From: Metallococcus carri
Lineage (GTDB): Bacteria > Actinomycetota > Actinomycetes > Actinomycetales > Dermatophilaceae
DNA: 64,000 bases
Assembly (NCBI RefSeq): GCF_011440275.1
Contig: NZ_JAAOIV010000006.1
Location: 168,540 to 232,539 of the forward strand
Direction: 5' to 3'
Shown here piece after piece: positions 16,636 through 26,173 of this stretch. The notes beneath the pieces were generated by a model. It searched no databases. It was given only the letters and a program-made list of their open reading frames with translations, and had not been told where the DNA came from. The translations under genes and the position numbers were made by a program. How positions within the stretch are numbered: position 1 is the stretch's first letter; the number at the start of each line of letters is the position of its first letter.

Positions 16636-17496
16636 ATGCGCGATGCAGTGCACTGGCTGGTGGTGCTCGCCGAGGAGGAGAACGTCACCGCCGCGGCCGA
16701 TCGGCTGGGCCTGACCCAGCCGACGTTGTCCCGCATGCTCGCCCGGCTCGAGCGCTCGCTCGGCCAGCAACTCTTCGATCGACAGGGTCGACGAATCACG
16801 TTGAACGACAAGGGTCGTGGGTATGTCGACCACGTGCGGCGGGCCGATGCCGAGCTGGCCCTGGCCGAGCAGTCGCTGCGCGTCGACCAGCCGCGGGTGA
16901 TTCGCTTCGGTTTCCTGCACTCCTTCGGGACCTGGCTGGTGCCCGCGCTGATCGGCCGGGCTCGCACCCGCGATCCGGGGCTGCGCTTCGAGCTGGTGCA
17001 GGGTGCCGCCGACGAGATGGGGCGCCGGGTGCTGGACGGTTCACTCGACCTGGCGGTGGTGTCACCGCGGCCGACCGATGCCGCGCTCGCGTGGCGACTG
17101 ATCCGGCGCCAGCATCTGCACCTCGCCCTCCCCCGGGATCACCCGCTCGCGGCATCGACCCGGCTGCGGATGGCCGACCTGCGCGGTGAGACCTTCGTCG
17201 GACTCGAGCAGGGCTACGGCATGCGGCGGCTCCTCGATTCCGCTTGTGCCGCAGCGGGTTTCGAACCCACCATCGCGTTCGAGTGTCAAGAGTTGAGCAC
17301 CGTCGCCGGCCTGGTGGGTGCCGGCGTCGGGGTCGCGCTGCTGCCCGTCGAGGACGCGCCGCACTACCCCGCCGGCGTGGTCACCGTGCCGTTGGACGGC
17401 ACGGACACGGCCCGCGACATCGGCGTTGTCTGGGCGCGACGCCGATCACTGCCCACGCACGCCCTCGCGGTCCGCGACCTGTTGCGGAGCAGCTGA
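16636..17496 (+). CDS. LysR-family transcriptional regulator
   Basis: This is a LysR-type regulator of 286 residues. The N-terminal winged helix-turn-helix runs from about residue 3 to 62 (ENVTAAADRLGLTQPTLSRM and LEQQLF-type QLFDRQGRRITL), followed by a periplasmic-binding-like effector domain. Starts at 16627, 16630 and 16636 are all in frame; the last best fits the family N-terminus. It is divergent from the MFS gene, which it probably controls. The downstream methyltransferase starts 2 bp after its stop. Confidence 0.93.
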   Translation: MRDAVHWLVVLAEEENVTAAADRLGLTQPTLSRMLARLERSLGQQLFDRQGRRITLNDKGRGYVDHVRRADAELALAEQSLRVDQPRVIRFGFLHSFGTWLVPALIGRARTRDPGLRFELVQGAADEMGRRVLDGSLDLAVVSPRPTDAALAWRLIRRQHLHLALPRDHPLAASTRLRMADLRGETFVGLEQGYGMRRLLDSACAAAGFEPTIAFECQELSTVAGLVGAGVGVALLPVEDAPHYPAGVVTVPLDGTDTARDIGVVWARRRSLPTHALAVRDLLRSS

Positions 17497-17498
17497 CC

Positions 17499-18176
17499 GT
17501 GCCCGGCTGCAACCCTCGGTCCACCGACTCCTCGGCGCTGCGCCGGGTGAGCGCTGGACTCGCCGCCCTGAACGCACGGCACCCGTGGAGTCACAACGAT
17601 CACTTCCACGGTTGGATCCTGCGACATCTGCCGTCCGCACGTGGGGCGGCGCTCGACATCGGTTGTGGCACAGGCGGACTCGCGATCGCATTGGCCGACC
17701 GGTTCGAGCAGGTGACGGCGATCGACGCGGACGCCGCGATGGTGCGCGCCGCCCGCCTGGCAACTGCGGCTCTGCCGAACGTCGCGGTCCGGCAGAGCGG
17801 ACCCGAGGACGTCGAGGGTCGGTTCGATCTGGTCACGATGATCGCGGTGCTGCACCACCTGCCGCTGCGTCCCGCACTGCTGCGACTGCGCGAGCTCGTC
17901 GCCCCTGGCGGTCGGGTGCTCGTCGTCGGGCTCGCCCCTCCGGCGTCGGTGAGCGACACCGTGTGGGACCTGTCCTGCGCCGTGACGAATCCGCTCATCG
18001 GCCTGGTCAAGCACCCGCGGGTGGCTCGGACGCCGTTGGACCGGGCACCCTTCCCCGTCGCGGAACCCAGCGCGACTATCGCCGAGATCCGCAGTGCCAC
18101 ACGGGAGGTGCTGCCCGGCTCGCGGCTGCGCCGCCGCGAGGGATTCCGCTTCACGCTCGCCTGGACCGCACCGTAG
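17499..18176 (+). CDS. Class I SAM-dependent methyltransferase
   Basis: The 225-residue protein has motif I ALDIGCGTGGLAIALA, the acidic residue of VTAIDADAAMV, and motif IV-like DLVTMIAVLHHLPL. This is the small-molecule methyltransferase pattern of the UbiE/Methyltransf_11 group. The frame is open further upstream inside lysR, but the GTG at 17499, 2 bp after the lysR stop, gives a normal N-terminus. It probably shares a transcript with lysR and the ArsC-like gene that follows. The substrate is unknown. Confidence 0.87.
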   Translation: MPGCNPRSTDSSALRRVSAGLAALNARHPWSHNDHFHGWILRHLPSARGAALDIGCGTGGLAIALADRFEQVTAIDADAAMVRAARLATAALPNVAVRQSGPEDVEGRFDLVTMIAVLHHLPLRPALLRLRELVAPGGRVLVVGLAPPASVSDTVWDLSCAVTNPLIGLVKHPRVARTPLDRAPFPVAEPSATIAEIRSATREVLPGSRLRRREGFRFTLAWTAP

Positions 18177-18185
18177 GTTGGGACC

Positions 18186-18539
18186 ATGGCCGAGTTCACC
18201 CTGCTGCACAACCCCCGCTGCTCCACCTCGCGGGCCGCACTCGATGCCGCCGAAGGCGCTGACGTCGAGGTCGTCCGCTATCTCGACACGCCCCTGTCGT
18301 ATGCCGACCTGCTCGCCCTGATCGGCAAGCTCGAGGATGCTCCGGGCGACCTGGTGCGTCGCGACGCGCGATTCAAGGAGCTCGGCCTCTCCGACACGGA
18401 CGTCGAGACGCCCGAACAGGTCGCCACGGTGCTCGCCGAGCATCCGGCGTTGATGCAGCGGCCGGTGCTGGTGCGCGGCGACCGCGCGATCATCGGCCGG
18501 CCGAAGGACCGGGTGCCGGCGTTCCTGCGCGGCGAGTAG
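18186..18539 (+). CDS. ArsC/Spx-family thioredoxin-fold protein
   Basis: The 117-residue product is an ArsC-family protein with the N-terminal site NPRCSTSR (Cys at about residue 12) and the closing RPVLVRGDRAIIGRP. In arsenate reductases this Cys attacks arsenate and an Arg triad stabilises it. The motif QRPVLV matches the ArsC branch rather than Spx. No arsenic efflux or ArsR gene is nearby, so a role in arsenate resistance is possible but unsupported by context. It lies 9 bp after the methyltransferase. Confidence 0.88.
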   Translation: MAEFTLLHNPRCSTSRAALDAAEGADVEVVRYLDTPLSYADLLALIGKLEDAPGDLVRRDARFKELGLSDTDVETPEQVATVLAEHPALMQRPVLVRGDRAIIGRPKDRVPAFLRGE

Positions 18540-18546
18540 TCGGAGT

Positions 18547-20052
18547 TCAGCGGATGTCGCAGGCCGGCACCGCGACCGGAGCCGGTGCGCCGATGGACGG
18601 CATACCGAGGGAGACGGCCGGCTTGGCGGCAGCACCTGGGGTGCGGCCCTCCTGCAGGGCCTCCCACGCGTCGCCACCGCGCGACCGGCGGACCGCGAAG
18701 ACCTCACCGTCGGCGATCAGGTGATGGGGCGCGGCATACGTGATCTGGACCGTGGCGAAGTCGCCCGGCCGCGGCCGCTCCGCACCCTCGGGGACGGTGA
18801 AGTGCACCAGGCGGTTGTCCTCGGCGCGCCCGGACATCCGGCCGGTGTCAGAGTCACGCCGGCCCTCGGTCGGCGCGACGAGCACCTCGACGGTGCGGCC
18901 CTCCAGCGCACGGTTTTCGTCCCAGGAGACCTGCTCCTGCAGCTCCAGCAAACGGTCGAACCGTTGCTGCACAACGGATTTCGGCAACTGATCGGGCATC
19001 GTCGCGGCGGGCGTGCCGGGGCGGATGGAGTATTGGAAGGTGAACGCCGAGCTGAACCGCGCAGCCTCGACCACGCGCATCGTCTCGGCGAAGTCCTCCT
19101 CGGTCTCCCCCGGGAAGCCGACGATGATGTCGGTGGTGATCGCCGCGTGCGGGATCTGCTCGCGCACCCGCTCGAGGATGCCGAGGAACTTCGCCGAGCG
19201 GTAGGACCGCTTCATCGCGCGCAGCACCCGGTCCGATCCGGACTGCAGCGGCATGTGCAGGCTCGGCATCACGTTGGGCGTCTCGGCCATCGCGGTGATG
19301 ACGTCGTCGGTGAAGGCCGCCGGGTGTGGTGAGGTGAAGCGCACCCGTTCCAGACCCTCGATCTCGCCGCACGCGCGCAGCAGCTTGCCGAAGGCCAGCC
19401 GGTCACCGAACTCGACGCCATAGGTGTTGACGTTCTGACCGAGCAGGGTGACCTCGACGACGCCCTGGTCCACCAGTGCGCGGATCTCGGCCAGGATGTC
19501 GCCGGGCCGGCGGTCCTTCTCCTTGCCGCGCAGCGACGGGACGATGCAGAAGGTGCAGGTGTTGTTGCAGCCGACCGAAATGGACACCCACGCGCTGTAG
19601 GCCGAATCGCGCCGGGTGGGCAGCGTCGAGGGGAAGGTCTCCAGCGACTCCAGGATCTCCACCTGGGCTTCGGCGTTGTGCCGGGCACGTTCGAGCAGCA
19701 CCGGGAGAGCTCCGACATTGTGGGTGCCGAAGACGACGTCGACCCAGGGGGCGCGCCGGGTGATCTCGGCGCGGTCCTTCTGCGCGAGGCAGCCGCCGAC
19801 CGCGATCTGCAGGCCGGGGTGGGCGTCCTTGAGCGGACGCATGTGACCGAGCGATCCGTAGAGCTTGCCGGCGGCGTTCTCGCGCACCGCGCAGGTGTTG
19901 AACACCACGACGTCGGGGATCTCCGGCCGGTCGGCGGCGCCGAGGGATTCGGCGTCGACGAAGCCCGCCGTCTCCAGCAGACCGGCAATCCGCTCGGAGT
20001 CGTGCACGTTCATCTGGCACCCGTGGGTGCGCACCTCATAGGTCTTGGCCAT
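18547..20052 (-). CDS. miaB: tRNA-2-methylthio-N6-dimethylallyladenosine synthase
   Basis: MiaB is a radical SAM methylthiotransferase that converts i6A37 to ms2i6A37 in tRNA, after MiaA. The 501-residue protein has the N-terminal cluster cysteines Cys12, Cys54 and Cys88, the radical SAM CxxxCxxC at Cys162, Cys166 and Cys169 ([14 protein letters not shown]), and a C-terminal TRAM domain. The frame stays open upstream only because 63-bp repeats are translatable. ATG 20052 ([15 protein letters not shown]) is the family start. Its first 17 nt overlap the end of the MFS reading frame. Confidence 0.97.
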   Translation of the reverse strand: MAKTYEVRTHGCQMNVHDSERIAGLLETAGFVDAESLGAADRPEIPDVVVFNTCAVRENAAGKLYGSLGHMRPLKDAHPGLQIAVGGCLAQKDRAEITRRAPWVDVVFGTHNVGALPVLLERARHNAEAQVEILESLETFPSTLPTRRDSAYSAWVSISVGCNNTCTFCIVPSLRGKEKDRRPGDILAEIRALVDQGVVEVTLLGQNVNTYGVEFGDRLAFGKLLRACGEIEGLERVRFTSPHPAAFTDDVITAMAETPNVMPSLHMPLQSGSDRVLRAMKRSYRSAKFLGILERVREQIPHAAITTDIIVGFPGETEEDFAETMRVVEAARFSSAFTFQYSIRPGTPAATMPDQLPKSVVQQRFDRLLELQEQVSWDENRALEGRTVEVLVAPTEGRRDSDTGRMSGRAEDNRLVHFTVPEGAERPRPGDFATVQITYAAPHHLIADGEVFAVRRSRGGDAWEALQEGRTPGAAAKPAVSLGMPSIGAPAPVAVPACDIR

Positions 20053-21418
20053 GACCGCACAAGGGTACGCGCGCTCCCGCTGCGTCCGCATATCCGCACG
20101 TGCTGTGCTGCCGATCCGCGGACACGCGGCCGTCGGTCGCCCCTGCGTCCGCATATCCGCACGTGCTGTGCTGCCGATCCGCGGACACGCGGCCGTCGGT
20201 CGCCCCTGCGTCCGCATATCCGCACGTGCTGTGCTGCCGATCTGCGGACACGGGGTTGCCCGTATGCCGGCCCGCTACCAGCGCGGTCGCCGTCGTGAGC
20301 AGCCCCGCCGCCACCAGGGTGGTGCGGAAGCCGAGCGTGGCCAGGATCGGACCGCCGGCCAGCATCCCGAGCGAGGCTGTGGCGTTGACGATCGTGGCCT
20401 GGCCGCCCATCAGCGTCCGCCGGGTCGCACCGGCCGAGGTCGTCGTGATCGCCCGGTTCACCGCGGCGATGCCGAGCACCAGCGTCGCGCCACCCAGCGC
20501 TGCGGAGGTGGCGATGCCGATCTCGCTGTCCCACAACGCCATTCCCACCCACGCCAGACCACCGACCGACCACGCGAAGCGAGCCAACGCTCGCGTCGGG
20601 CAGCGGGGAACGATGCGCGGGGCGAGCGCGGTCGCGATCAGCGACCCGAGGCCGTAGCCCGTCATACCCCACGCATAGAGCACACCCGGCCGCCCGAGTT
20701 CGACACCTCGGACGGCGAGGCCGAGGCTGAAGGCGAACCAGGTCGCGCAACTCATTCCCCGCATGACCCAGCCGCGAGCGACATCGGTGCGGCCGCGCAG
20801 GCTGGCCCGGATGGTCGGGTGTTCCTGGGGTTCGTCGTCGGGCACGGCAGTCCCCGGGACCGGCCAGACCGCCATCGCCGCCCCGACCTGCACGACGGCG
20901 ACCACCGCAAGGACCGTGACACCCGATCCGAACCCGACCGCCACTGCGCCGACACCCGGCCCCACGAGCATGGCCACCCGGCGCAGGCCGTCCTGCCAGG
21001 TCAGCAGCGTGACCGCGTGCTCAGGGCCGATGCGGTCGCCCACCTCAGCGATCAACGCCGCCGCGCCCGGGATCGCCAGTGCCTCGAAGATGCCGATCAC
21101 CAGGTCGGCTGCGACCAGAGTCGCCGGGTTCATCCGATCGAGCACGGCAAGCAACGGCAGCAGGCCGAGACCGACGGCCATGCACGCCCGGACCAGGGCG
21201 ACCCGGTGCCCGCTGTTGACCCACTGCCGGGCGCGTCTCGTCCACCACGGCGCGAGCAGCGACGGTATGCCGGCCACGCCGCCGACGATCCCGGCCATGG
21301 CGACGCTGCGGGTCTGGGCGAGCACGACGAGAGGTATGGCGACCTGGGCCAGCCGGAAGCCGAAGTCCTCCACGAAGCCGGAGCCCAGCATCAGGGCGGC
21401 GTCATGTCGTGGAGTCAC
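20036..21418 (-). CDS. MFS transporter with a repeat-derived C-terminal tail
   Basis: This is a major facilitator-type permease with about 11-12 hydrophobic segments, in the Bcr/NreB-like 'MFS_1' style. After the last helix (about residue 390) the frame continues through three 63-bp DNA repeats. These encode 21-residue units [20 protein letters not shown](R), and the frame stops inside the miaB start region. The tail is therefore probably a by-product of repeat expansion and not an original part of the transporter. The gene is divergent from the LysR gene at 21.5 kb. Substrate unknown. Confidence 0.85.
   Translation of the reverse strand: MTPRHDAALMLGSGFVEDFGFRLAQVAIPLVVLAQTRSVAMAGIVGGVAGIPSLLAPWWTRRARQWVNSGHRVALVRACMAVGLGLLPLLAVLDRMNPATLVAADLVIGIFEALAIPGAAALIAEVGDRIGPEHAVTLLTWQDGLRRVAMLVGPGVGAVAVGFGSGVTVLAVVAVVQVGAAMAVWPVPGTAVPDDEPQEHPTIRASLRGRTDVARGWVMRGMSCATWFAFSLGLAVRGVELGRPGVLYAWGMTGYGLGSLIATALAPRIVPRCPTRALARFAWSVGGLAWVGMALWDSEIGIATSAALGGATLVLGIAAVNRAITTTSAGATRRTLMGGQATIVNATASLGMLAGGPILATLGFRTTLVAAGLLTTATALVAGRHTGNPVSADRQHSTCGYADAGATDGRVSADRQHSTCGYADAGATDGRVSADRQHSTCGYADAAGARVPLCGHGQDL
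20081..20258. repeat. 63-bp tandem repeat, three copies, between miaB and MFS gene
   Basis: Copies begin at 20081, 20144 and 20207; the third has one mismatch and diverges after about 50 bp. Each unit contains GTCCGCATATCCGCAC, a 17-nt centre and CGCGGACAC, so the unit ends (GTCCGC/GCGGAC) are complementary. The array at 51.09 kb has the same skeleton and the same 63-bp period with a different centre. Because 63 is divisible by three, frames read straight through on both strands. Confidence 0.9.
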
Positions 21419-21490
21419 CCCATCACTGTCGCGGTGCGCACCGGTGCCGGGTAGCTGGCGGGGACGAGCGACCCGTCATAGATTCACCCT

Positions 21491-22363
21491 ATGAGCGCCA
21501 TGCCTTCGGTCGATGATCTGGAGCTGATCGCGCAGATTGCCGAGACCGGCTCGGTGACTGCCGCCGCACGCCGGCTGCATGTGGCCCAACCATCGGCGAG
21601 TGCACGCCTTGCCCGCATCGAAAGAGCCGTGGGCACAACGCTTTTCGAGCGTGACACCACCGGTGCGCGCCCCACCGCCGCAGGCTCGGCGCTCGCCGAT
21701 CAGGCGCGCCACATCCTCGGCCACCTAGCGGGCGCGTATGCCGCGGCCCGGGACGCCTCCCAGGCGGATTCGTTGACGGTGGGCACCTTCGGCAGCCTCA
21801 CCGCGTCGCTCTTCCCGGCGTTGGATGCCTTGTTGCCGCAGGTGTCGATCGACCAGGTCACCGACCACGGTGACGTGCTGGCCGCGCTCGTCGCCGAGGG
21901 CCGGATGGACGCCTGCGTCATCGCGATCGCCGACCAGATCCCGATGCCCACCGGAGTGGTCGTGCACCCGCTGGGCGAGGACGAGCTGGTGATCTTCCGG
22001 GCGGTCGGGGTGTCACGTGCGGGGCGCGGGCGGCTGCCGCTGCGCGAGCGGCAGGTGGTGTTCACGACCTATGACACGCGCAGCGATCTGTTGCGCGCCG
22101 ACCTAGAGCGGTGGGGCGCGACCGCCCGGCTCGGCATCACCTTGCAGACGACGGTCGCGATGGCCCGGCGCCGGGGACATCTGGCGGTGCTGCCGCGCTC
22201 GGCGGTCGCCTTCGACCTGCGCGAGGGCGAGCAGGTGGATCCGCTCCCGACACCGCGCAGGTTGCGGCTGTCGCTGGTCACCGGGCGCGCCGCCGATCCG
22301 CGGCTGATGCGGGTGCTGCCGGGGTTGCGGCGTGAGCTGGGGTTGCGACCACCGAAAAGCTGA
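21491..22363 (+). CDS. LysR-family transcriptional regulator
   Basis: The 290-residue LysR-type protein has an N-terminal winged helix-turn-helix (about residues 7-65: DLELIAQIAETGSVTAAAR and PSASARLARIERAVGTTLF) and an effector-binding domain. An ATG at 21491 (MSAMPSVDDLEL) is followed by another in-frame ATG at 21500. It is divergent from the repeat-tailed MFS gene 72 bp away, the second such pair in 6 kb. Its target is probably that transporter, and its ligand is unknown. Confidence 0.92.
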   Translation: MSAMPSVDDLELIAQIAETGSVTAAARRLHVAQPSASARLARIERAVGTTLFERDTTGARPTAAGSALADQARHILGHLAGAYAAARDASQADSLTVGTFGSLTASLFPALDALLPQVSIDQVTDHGDVLAALVAEGRMDACVIAIADQIPMPTGVVVHPLGEDELVIFRAVGVSRAGRGRLPLRERQVVFTTYDTRSDLLRADLERWGATARLGITLQTTVAMARRRGHLAVLPRSAVAFDLREGEQVDPLPTPRRLRLSLVTGRAADPRLMRVLPGLRRELGLRPPKS

Positions 22364-22388
22364 TCGGCCCGGGTTGCCCCCGAAGGGC

Positions 22389-22961
22389 CTAATCGCGTTG
22401 GTGCTCAGGGGCGTCGGCGATGGCTTCGCGGATCACCTGCCAGGACACCGAGGAGCTGTATCCCTTGCGGGCGAGCATGCCCGCGAGCCGGCGGGTCTGC
22501 ACCTGGGCGTCCAGGCCGTGCATGGTCCGTAGCTTCTTGGCGACCAGCTCGCGGGCGCGGTCCGCTTCGTCCTCGGGGTCGATGCGTTCGAGAGCGTCGG
22601 CGACCACCTCGTCGTCGATGCCCTTGCGCCGTAGCTCCTGCCCGAGCGCCCGCTTCGCCAAGCCGCGACCGGTCTGCTGGGAGCGGACGATGGTGTCGGC
22701 ATACGCCGCGTCGTTGACCAGGCCGACCTGTTCCAGCCGGTCCAGCACGGTGCCCGCCACCTGCGGGTCACACCCCTTGGCGGCGAGTTTGTCCTCCAGT
22801 TGCTTGCGGCTGCGTGGAGCCATCGTCAACTGCCGCAACACGATTGCGCGGGCGATGTCGTGCGGATCGGGCTCGCGGTCGTCCCGACGCGGGTCCTCCG
22901 GCGGCGCCGGCGGGACAGCCTTGAGCCTGCCCCGCCGGGACCGTGATGGTGGCGTCGGCAC
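22389..22961 (-). CDS. recX: RecA regulator RecX
   Basis: RecX binds RecA and inhibits filament growth and ATPase activity. The 190-residue protein has a basic Pro-rich N-terminus and three-helix repeats typical of RecX (RKQLEDKLAAKGCDPQVAGTV, GLAKRALGQELRRKGI and RRLAGMLARKGYSS). It starts 2 bp after the recA stop on the same strand, as in other actinobacteria, so it should be co-transcribed with and induced together with recA. It converges on the LysR gene across 25 bp. Confidence 0.96.
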   Translation of the reverse strand: MPTPPSRSRRGRLKAVPPAPPEDPRRDDREPDPHDIARAIVLRQLTMAPRSRKQLEDKLAAKGCDPQVAGTVLDRLEQVGLVNDAAYADTIVRSQQTGRGLAKRALGQELRRKGIDDEVVADALERIDPEDEADRARELVAKKLRTMHGLDAQVQTRRLAGMLARKGYSSSVSWQVIREAIADAPEHQRD

Positions 22962-22963
22962 GC

Positions 22964-25132
22964 TCAGAAGTCGACCGCCGCCTCGGCCGGCTCGTCGTCC
23001 TTAGCCTCACCCTCGGAGCTCTCGGGCTGGACGCCGATGCCGAGCTTGGCCTTGATCTTGCGGTCCAGCTCTTCGGTCAGGTCGGGGTTGTCGCGCAGGA
23101 ACTGCCGCGCGTTCTCCTTGCCCTGGCCGAGCTGGTCGCCCTCGTAGGTGTACCAAGCACCGGCCTTGCGGACGAAGCCGTGCTCGACGCCCATGTCGAT
23201 CAGGCCGCCCTCGCGCGAGATGCCCTGGCCGTAGAGGATGTCGAACTCGGCCTGCTTGAACGGCGGGGACACCTTGTTCTTGACAACCTTGACGCGGGTG
23301 CGGTTGCCGACCGCGTCGGTGCCGTCCTTGAGGGTCTCGATGCGCCGCACGTCGAGCCGGACCGAGGCGTAGAACTTCAGCGCCTTGCCGCCGGTCGTCG
23401 TCTCGGGGCTGTTGTGCACCATGACCCCGTCGACGAAGTAGTTGTGCGTGCCACCGACTTCGATGTCGAACCGGTGCATCGAGCGAGCCTGCGGCTTCAC
23501 GTGCACATCCAGCACCCGTGACGGCACCAAGACCTCGCGAGGCTCGACGAACTCGGGCTCGGTAGCGAACTTTCCTTGATAGCGCGGCAGCAGCTTGTAC
23601 GCCATCGACGGGTGTACGTGCTCGGCAATGACCTCCTGGAAGCGGTCCGTGCCGGCCCGTGTCATGCTGAGGACAGCGACCTCACGGGCCCCGCTGGAGC
23701 GCACGCCGCAGGCGACCCCATGGACGTCCCTCAGATAGCTCGCAACCCGCTCACGACTCGCCGGGCTGAATGCCTCCACACAGATCTCGATCCGACCACT
23801 GCCGCCCTCTGTCCGCTGCTGCAGTCCCTTCGAGCGGATGCTGAGCGACCCGTCGTCCATGTACCAGACGGCCAGGGCCAAGGGTGTGAGTGCCTTCAAG
23901 AAATCTTCGGTGATGTGCTTCTTACCGTCACCCCAGTAGACGACCTCGCGCAGCTCGCCGAGTTCCGGCAGTGGCGTGAGGTCCACGTGGACTGCTCCGG
24001 TCGGACGCATCGAGCGGCTCTGCCCGATGTTGCCGAACATCGAACACTTCCAGTCGAGATAGTCGACCTGCCGGGCACCGTGTCCCATCCGGAAACGCAC
24101 GCCGTGACGATCACGAGTGTTTGCAGCCAAGTGACCGTCACCCATCAAGCCACCCAAGATCACCTGCCACTGCTGGTCGCTGAGGCGCGCAGTCTCACTC
24201 GTCATGACCCGGTCACCCGCGATGATTTCGCCGGCCTCGCGCCATCCACCGGGAGTACGGATGAGGTGGTTCTCGGTGGCCGCGAACTGAGAGCGACCGT
24301 TGCCTCCGGACTTCTCGACCGTGAACTGCAGGAACCGGTCGGTGGGCCCGTTGTCGAACCAATTGGTCACCGGACGATTGACGATGCGATTCGAGTCGGG
24401 GTCGTAGGTGCGCACCTCGACGGGAAGCTTCTGATTGACGATCTTGCCGATCTTCTCCGTCGATCCATCGGCGAGGGTCACCCGGGTGCCGTAGGAGAAG
24501 CACCCGAACATGACCCCGATCTTCTCGCGCAACTGGTTGATGAAGATTGCGGTGGTGCCGGTGGAGTTCAGCGCACCGGTGATCTTGCGCAGCGCCTGGC
24601 TCATCAGCCGGGCCTGCAGACCGACGTGGCTGTCGCCCATCTCGCCCTCGATCTCCGCGCGCGGCACCAGGGCCGCCACCGAGTCGATGACGATGATGTC
24701 GAGGGAGCCGGAGCGGATCAGCATGTCGGCGATCTCCAGCGCCTGCTCACCGGTGTCCGGCTGGCTGACCAGGAGCGCGTCGATGTCGACACCGAGCTTC
24801 TGGGCGTATTCGGGATCGAGCGCGTGCTCGGCGTCGATGAACGCCGCGATGCCGCCGTTCTTTTGCGCGTTGGCCACCGCGTGCAGCGCGACGGTGGTCT
24901 TGCCCGAGGACTCGGGGCCGTAGATCTCCACCACCCGGCCGCGCGGCAGGCCGCCGATGCCGAGGGCGACATCGAGGGCGATCGCCCCGGTCGGGATCAC
25001 CTCGATCGGCGGGCGAACGTCGTCGCCGAGCCGCATCACCGATCCCTTGCCGTGTGCCTTCTCGATCTGGGCCATGACGGCGTCCAGCGACTTCAACTTG
25101 TCGCCGTGACCCGGTCCTGCGATGACTGCCAT
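22964..25132 (-). CDS. recA: RecA recombinase precursor containing an intein
   Basis: RecA forms filaments on single-stranded DNA, drives strand exchange and triggers LexA self-cleavage. The 722-residue precursor is 210 residues of N-extein (Walker [10 protein letters not shown] at 72-80), a 364-residue intein, and 148 residues of C-extein, giving a 358-residue spliced RecA of normal length. Start ATG 25132 has AGGGAG eight bases upstream; the open frame further upstream is promoter DNA. recX follows. Two promoter elements lie upstream: a LexA-like box and a RecA-NDp motif. Confidence 0.98.
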   Translation of the reverse strand: MAVIAGPGHGDKLKSLDAVMAQIEKAHGKGSVMRLGDDVRPPIEVIPTGAIALDVALGIGGLPRGRVVEIYGPESSGKTTVALHAVANAQKNGGIAAFIDAEHALDPEYAQKLGVDIDALLVSQPDTGEQALEIADMLIRSGSLDIIVIDSVAALVPRAEIEGEMGDSHVGLQARLMSQALRKITGALNSTGTTAIFINQLREKIGVMFGCFSYGTRVTLADGSTEKIGKIVNQKLPVEVRTYDPDSNRIVNRPVTNWFDNGPTDRFLQFTVEKSGGNGRSQFAATENHLIRTPGGWREAGEIIAGDRVMTSETARLSDQQWQVILGGLMGDGHLAANTRDRHGVRFRMGHGARQVDYLDWKCSMFGNIGQSRSMRPTGAVHVDLTPLPELGELREVVYWGDGKKHITEDFLKALTPLALAVWYMDDGSLSIRSKGLQQRTEGGSGRIEICVEAFSPASRERVASYLRDVHGVACGVRSSGAREVAVLSMTRAGTDRFQEVIAEHVHPSMAYKLLPRYQGKFATEPEFVEPREVLVPSRVLDVHVKPQARSMHRFDIEVGGTHNYFVDGVMVHNSPETTTGGKALKFYASVRLDVRRIETLKDGTDAVGNRTRVKVVKNKVSPPFKQAEFDILYGQGISREGGLIDMGVEHGFVRKAGAWYTYEGDQLGQGKENARQFLRDNPDLTEELDRKIKAKLGIGVQPESSEGEAKDDEPAEAAVDF
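23411..24502 (-). other. RecA intein with LAGLIDADG homing endonuclease
   Basis: The 364-residue insertion interrupts RecA between VMFG and SPETTTGG. It begins with Cys ([10 protein letters not shown], block A), has block [15 protein letters not shown], two endonuclease motifs GGLMGDGHL and [10 protein letters not shown], block F ([14 protein letters not shown]) and ends VMVHN (His-Asn). The next extein residue is Ser, so all splicing nucleophiles are present. From memory, this is the Mycobacterium leprae RecA site, not the M. tuberculosis one. Both acidic catalytic residues of the endonuclease remain, so it may still be active. Confidence 0.95.
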
Positions 25133-25215
25133 GAGCTCAACTCCCTGCGTGATCGTCGTGGTCGCGTCCACCGGCGACCGTCCGCGCACCGCGTGCCCGC
25201 GGCGGATGAGGTCAG

Positions 25216-25238
25216 ACGCTAGATGCGAGGTCCGACAG
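25216..25238 (-). promoter_or_regulatory. RecA-NDp (PafBC-type) promoter of recA
   Basis: On the minus strand TGTCGGAC-N8-TAGCGT matches the LexA-independent RecA-NDp promoter first described for mycobacterial recA (TTGTCRGTG-N8-TAnnnT), with two mismatches near the end of the first element. It lies about 85 nt upstream of the recA ATG, the gene-proximal position this promoter also takes in mycobacteria. Confidence 0.65.
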
Positions 25239-25317
25239 TCCGGGAGAACCCATCCCGCACGCTGTGGATGACCAGACCTTGTGGTCCTCGGCACCTGTGG
25301 AAAGCGTACGCCACCAT

Positions 25318-25333
25318 CCGAACACCCGTACGA
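25318..25333 (-). promoter_or_regulatory. LexA-like SOS box upstream of recA
   Basis: On the plus strand CCGAAC-ACCC-GTACGA matches the actinobacterial SOS palindrome TCGAAC-N4-GTTCGA at 10 of 12 fixed positions. It is about 190 bp upstream of the recA start and farther out than the RecA-NDp element, as in the two-promoter arrangement of mycobacterial recA. Confidence 0.65.
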
Positions 25334-25366
25334 AGGAGGCCGCGTGTCGGCGTGTCGGGCCAGCGG

Positions 25367-26173
25367 CTACCGCGACAGCAGCAGCAACCCGCTGTGGTCG
25401 TCCAGCGGCAACGGCCCGTCCACCACCGCGGACACCTCGATCGACTGCAGCGTCACCGCCCCACCATAGCTGGACAGGAAGGAGGTGTCGGCGGCGTCGC
25501 GCCCGGTCGCGATCCGCAGCAGCGACTGCCGCGGCGCCAGCCCGGTCGCGTCCAGCACCCACCAGGTGTCGTCGACATACGCCTCGACCACCGCGTGGAA
25601 GTCCATCGGGTCCAGGCCCGGTGCGTAGACCGCCACCAGCCGCGCCGGCACATCCTGCGCGCGCAGCAGCGCGATCACCAGATGCGCGAAATCCCGGCAG
25701 ACGCCCTCCCCCTGCAGATAGGTCTGGGTGGCACCGTCGGTCGGGCGGCTCGCGCCCGGCACATAGAGCGTGCGCCCGGCCACGAAGTCGCGCACGGCGA
25801 GCACCAGCTGGGCGCCCTCCAGCGTCCCGAAGCGTTCGCGGGCGAGCACGGCCAGCTCGTCGGACTCGGCATACCGGCTCGGCGTGAGGTAGTCGAGTTG
25901 ATCGGCGACGGTCTGCTCGACCGAGGTCTCCGCGCCGTCGGCGTCCGCGCGATAGCTGATCGCATAGTCACCCGGCTCGGCGTCCAGCACGTGCAGCACC
26001 CCGCCGTGGCGGGTCGGCACCTCGCGCACGGAGCAGTCGGCTCCGTCGCGGCGCACGAGCAGTTCGTCCTCGATCGTCAGGCCCGGCACCCGTGCGGGCA
26101 CCAGGGCCAGCACCAGCCGCGCGCGATCGGCCACGGTCGCGGTCAGTTCGACGGTCACCCGGCGGCGCATCAC
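25367..26173 (-). CDS. Transglutaminase-like domain protein
   Basis: This 268-residue protein has an N-terminal beta-rich region and a C-terminal transglutaminase/protease-like fold. The likely catalytic triad is Cys in QGEGVCRDFAH, His in PMDFHAVVEAY and Asp in WWVLDATG. There is no signal peptide, so it should act in the cytoplasm. Such proteins occur near recA in some actinobacteria, but the substrate is unknown. Its start overlaps the DUF3046 stop by 4 nt (ATG 26173 or 26170), suggesting coupled translation. Confidence 0.88.
   Translation of the reverse strand: MMRRRVTVELTATVADRARLVLALVPARVPGLTIEDELLVRRDGADCSVREVPTRHGGVLHVLDAEPGDYAISYRADADGAETSVEQTVADQLDYLTPSRYAESDELAVLARERFGTLEGAQLVLAVRDFVAGRTLYVPGASRPTDGATQTYLQGEGVCRDFAHLVIALLRAQDVPARLVAVYAPGLDPMDFHAVVEAYVDDTWWVLDATGLAPRQSLLRIATGRDAADTSFLSSYGGAVTLQSIEVSAVVDGPLPLDDHSGLLLLSR

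Noticed and set aside
25133..25294. Extending recA upstream to an earlier in-frame start
   Set aside because: The segment contains the promoter motif and the ribosome site of the family start at 25132.
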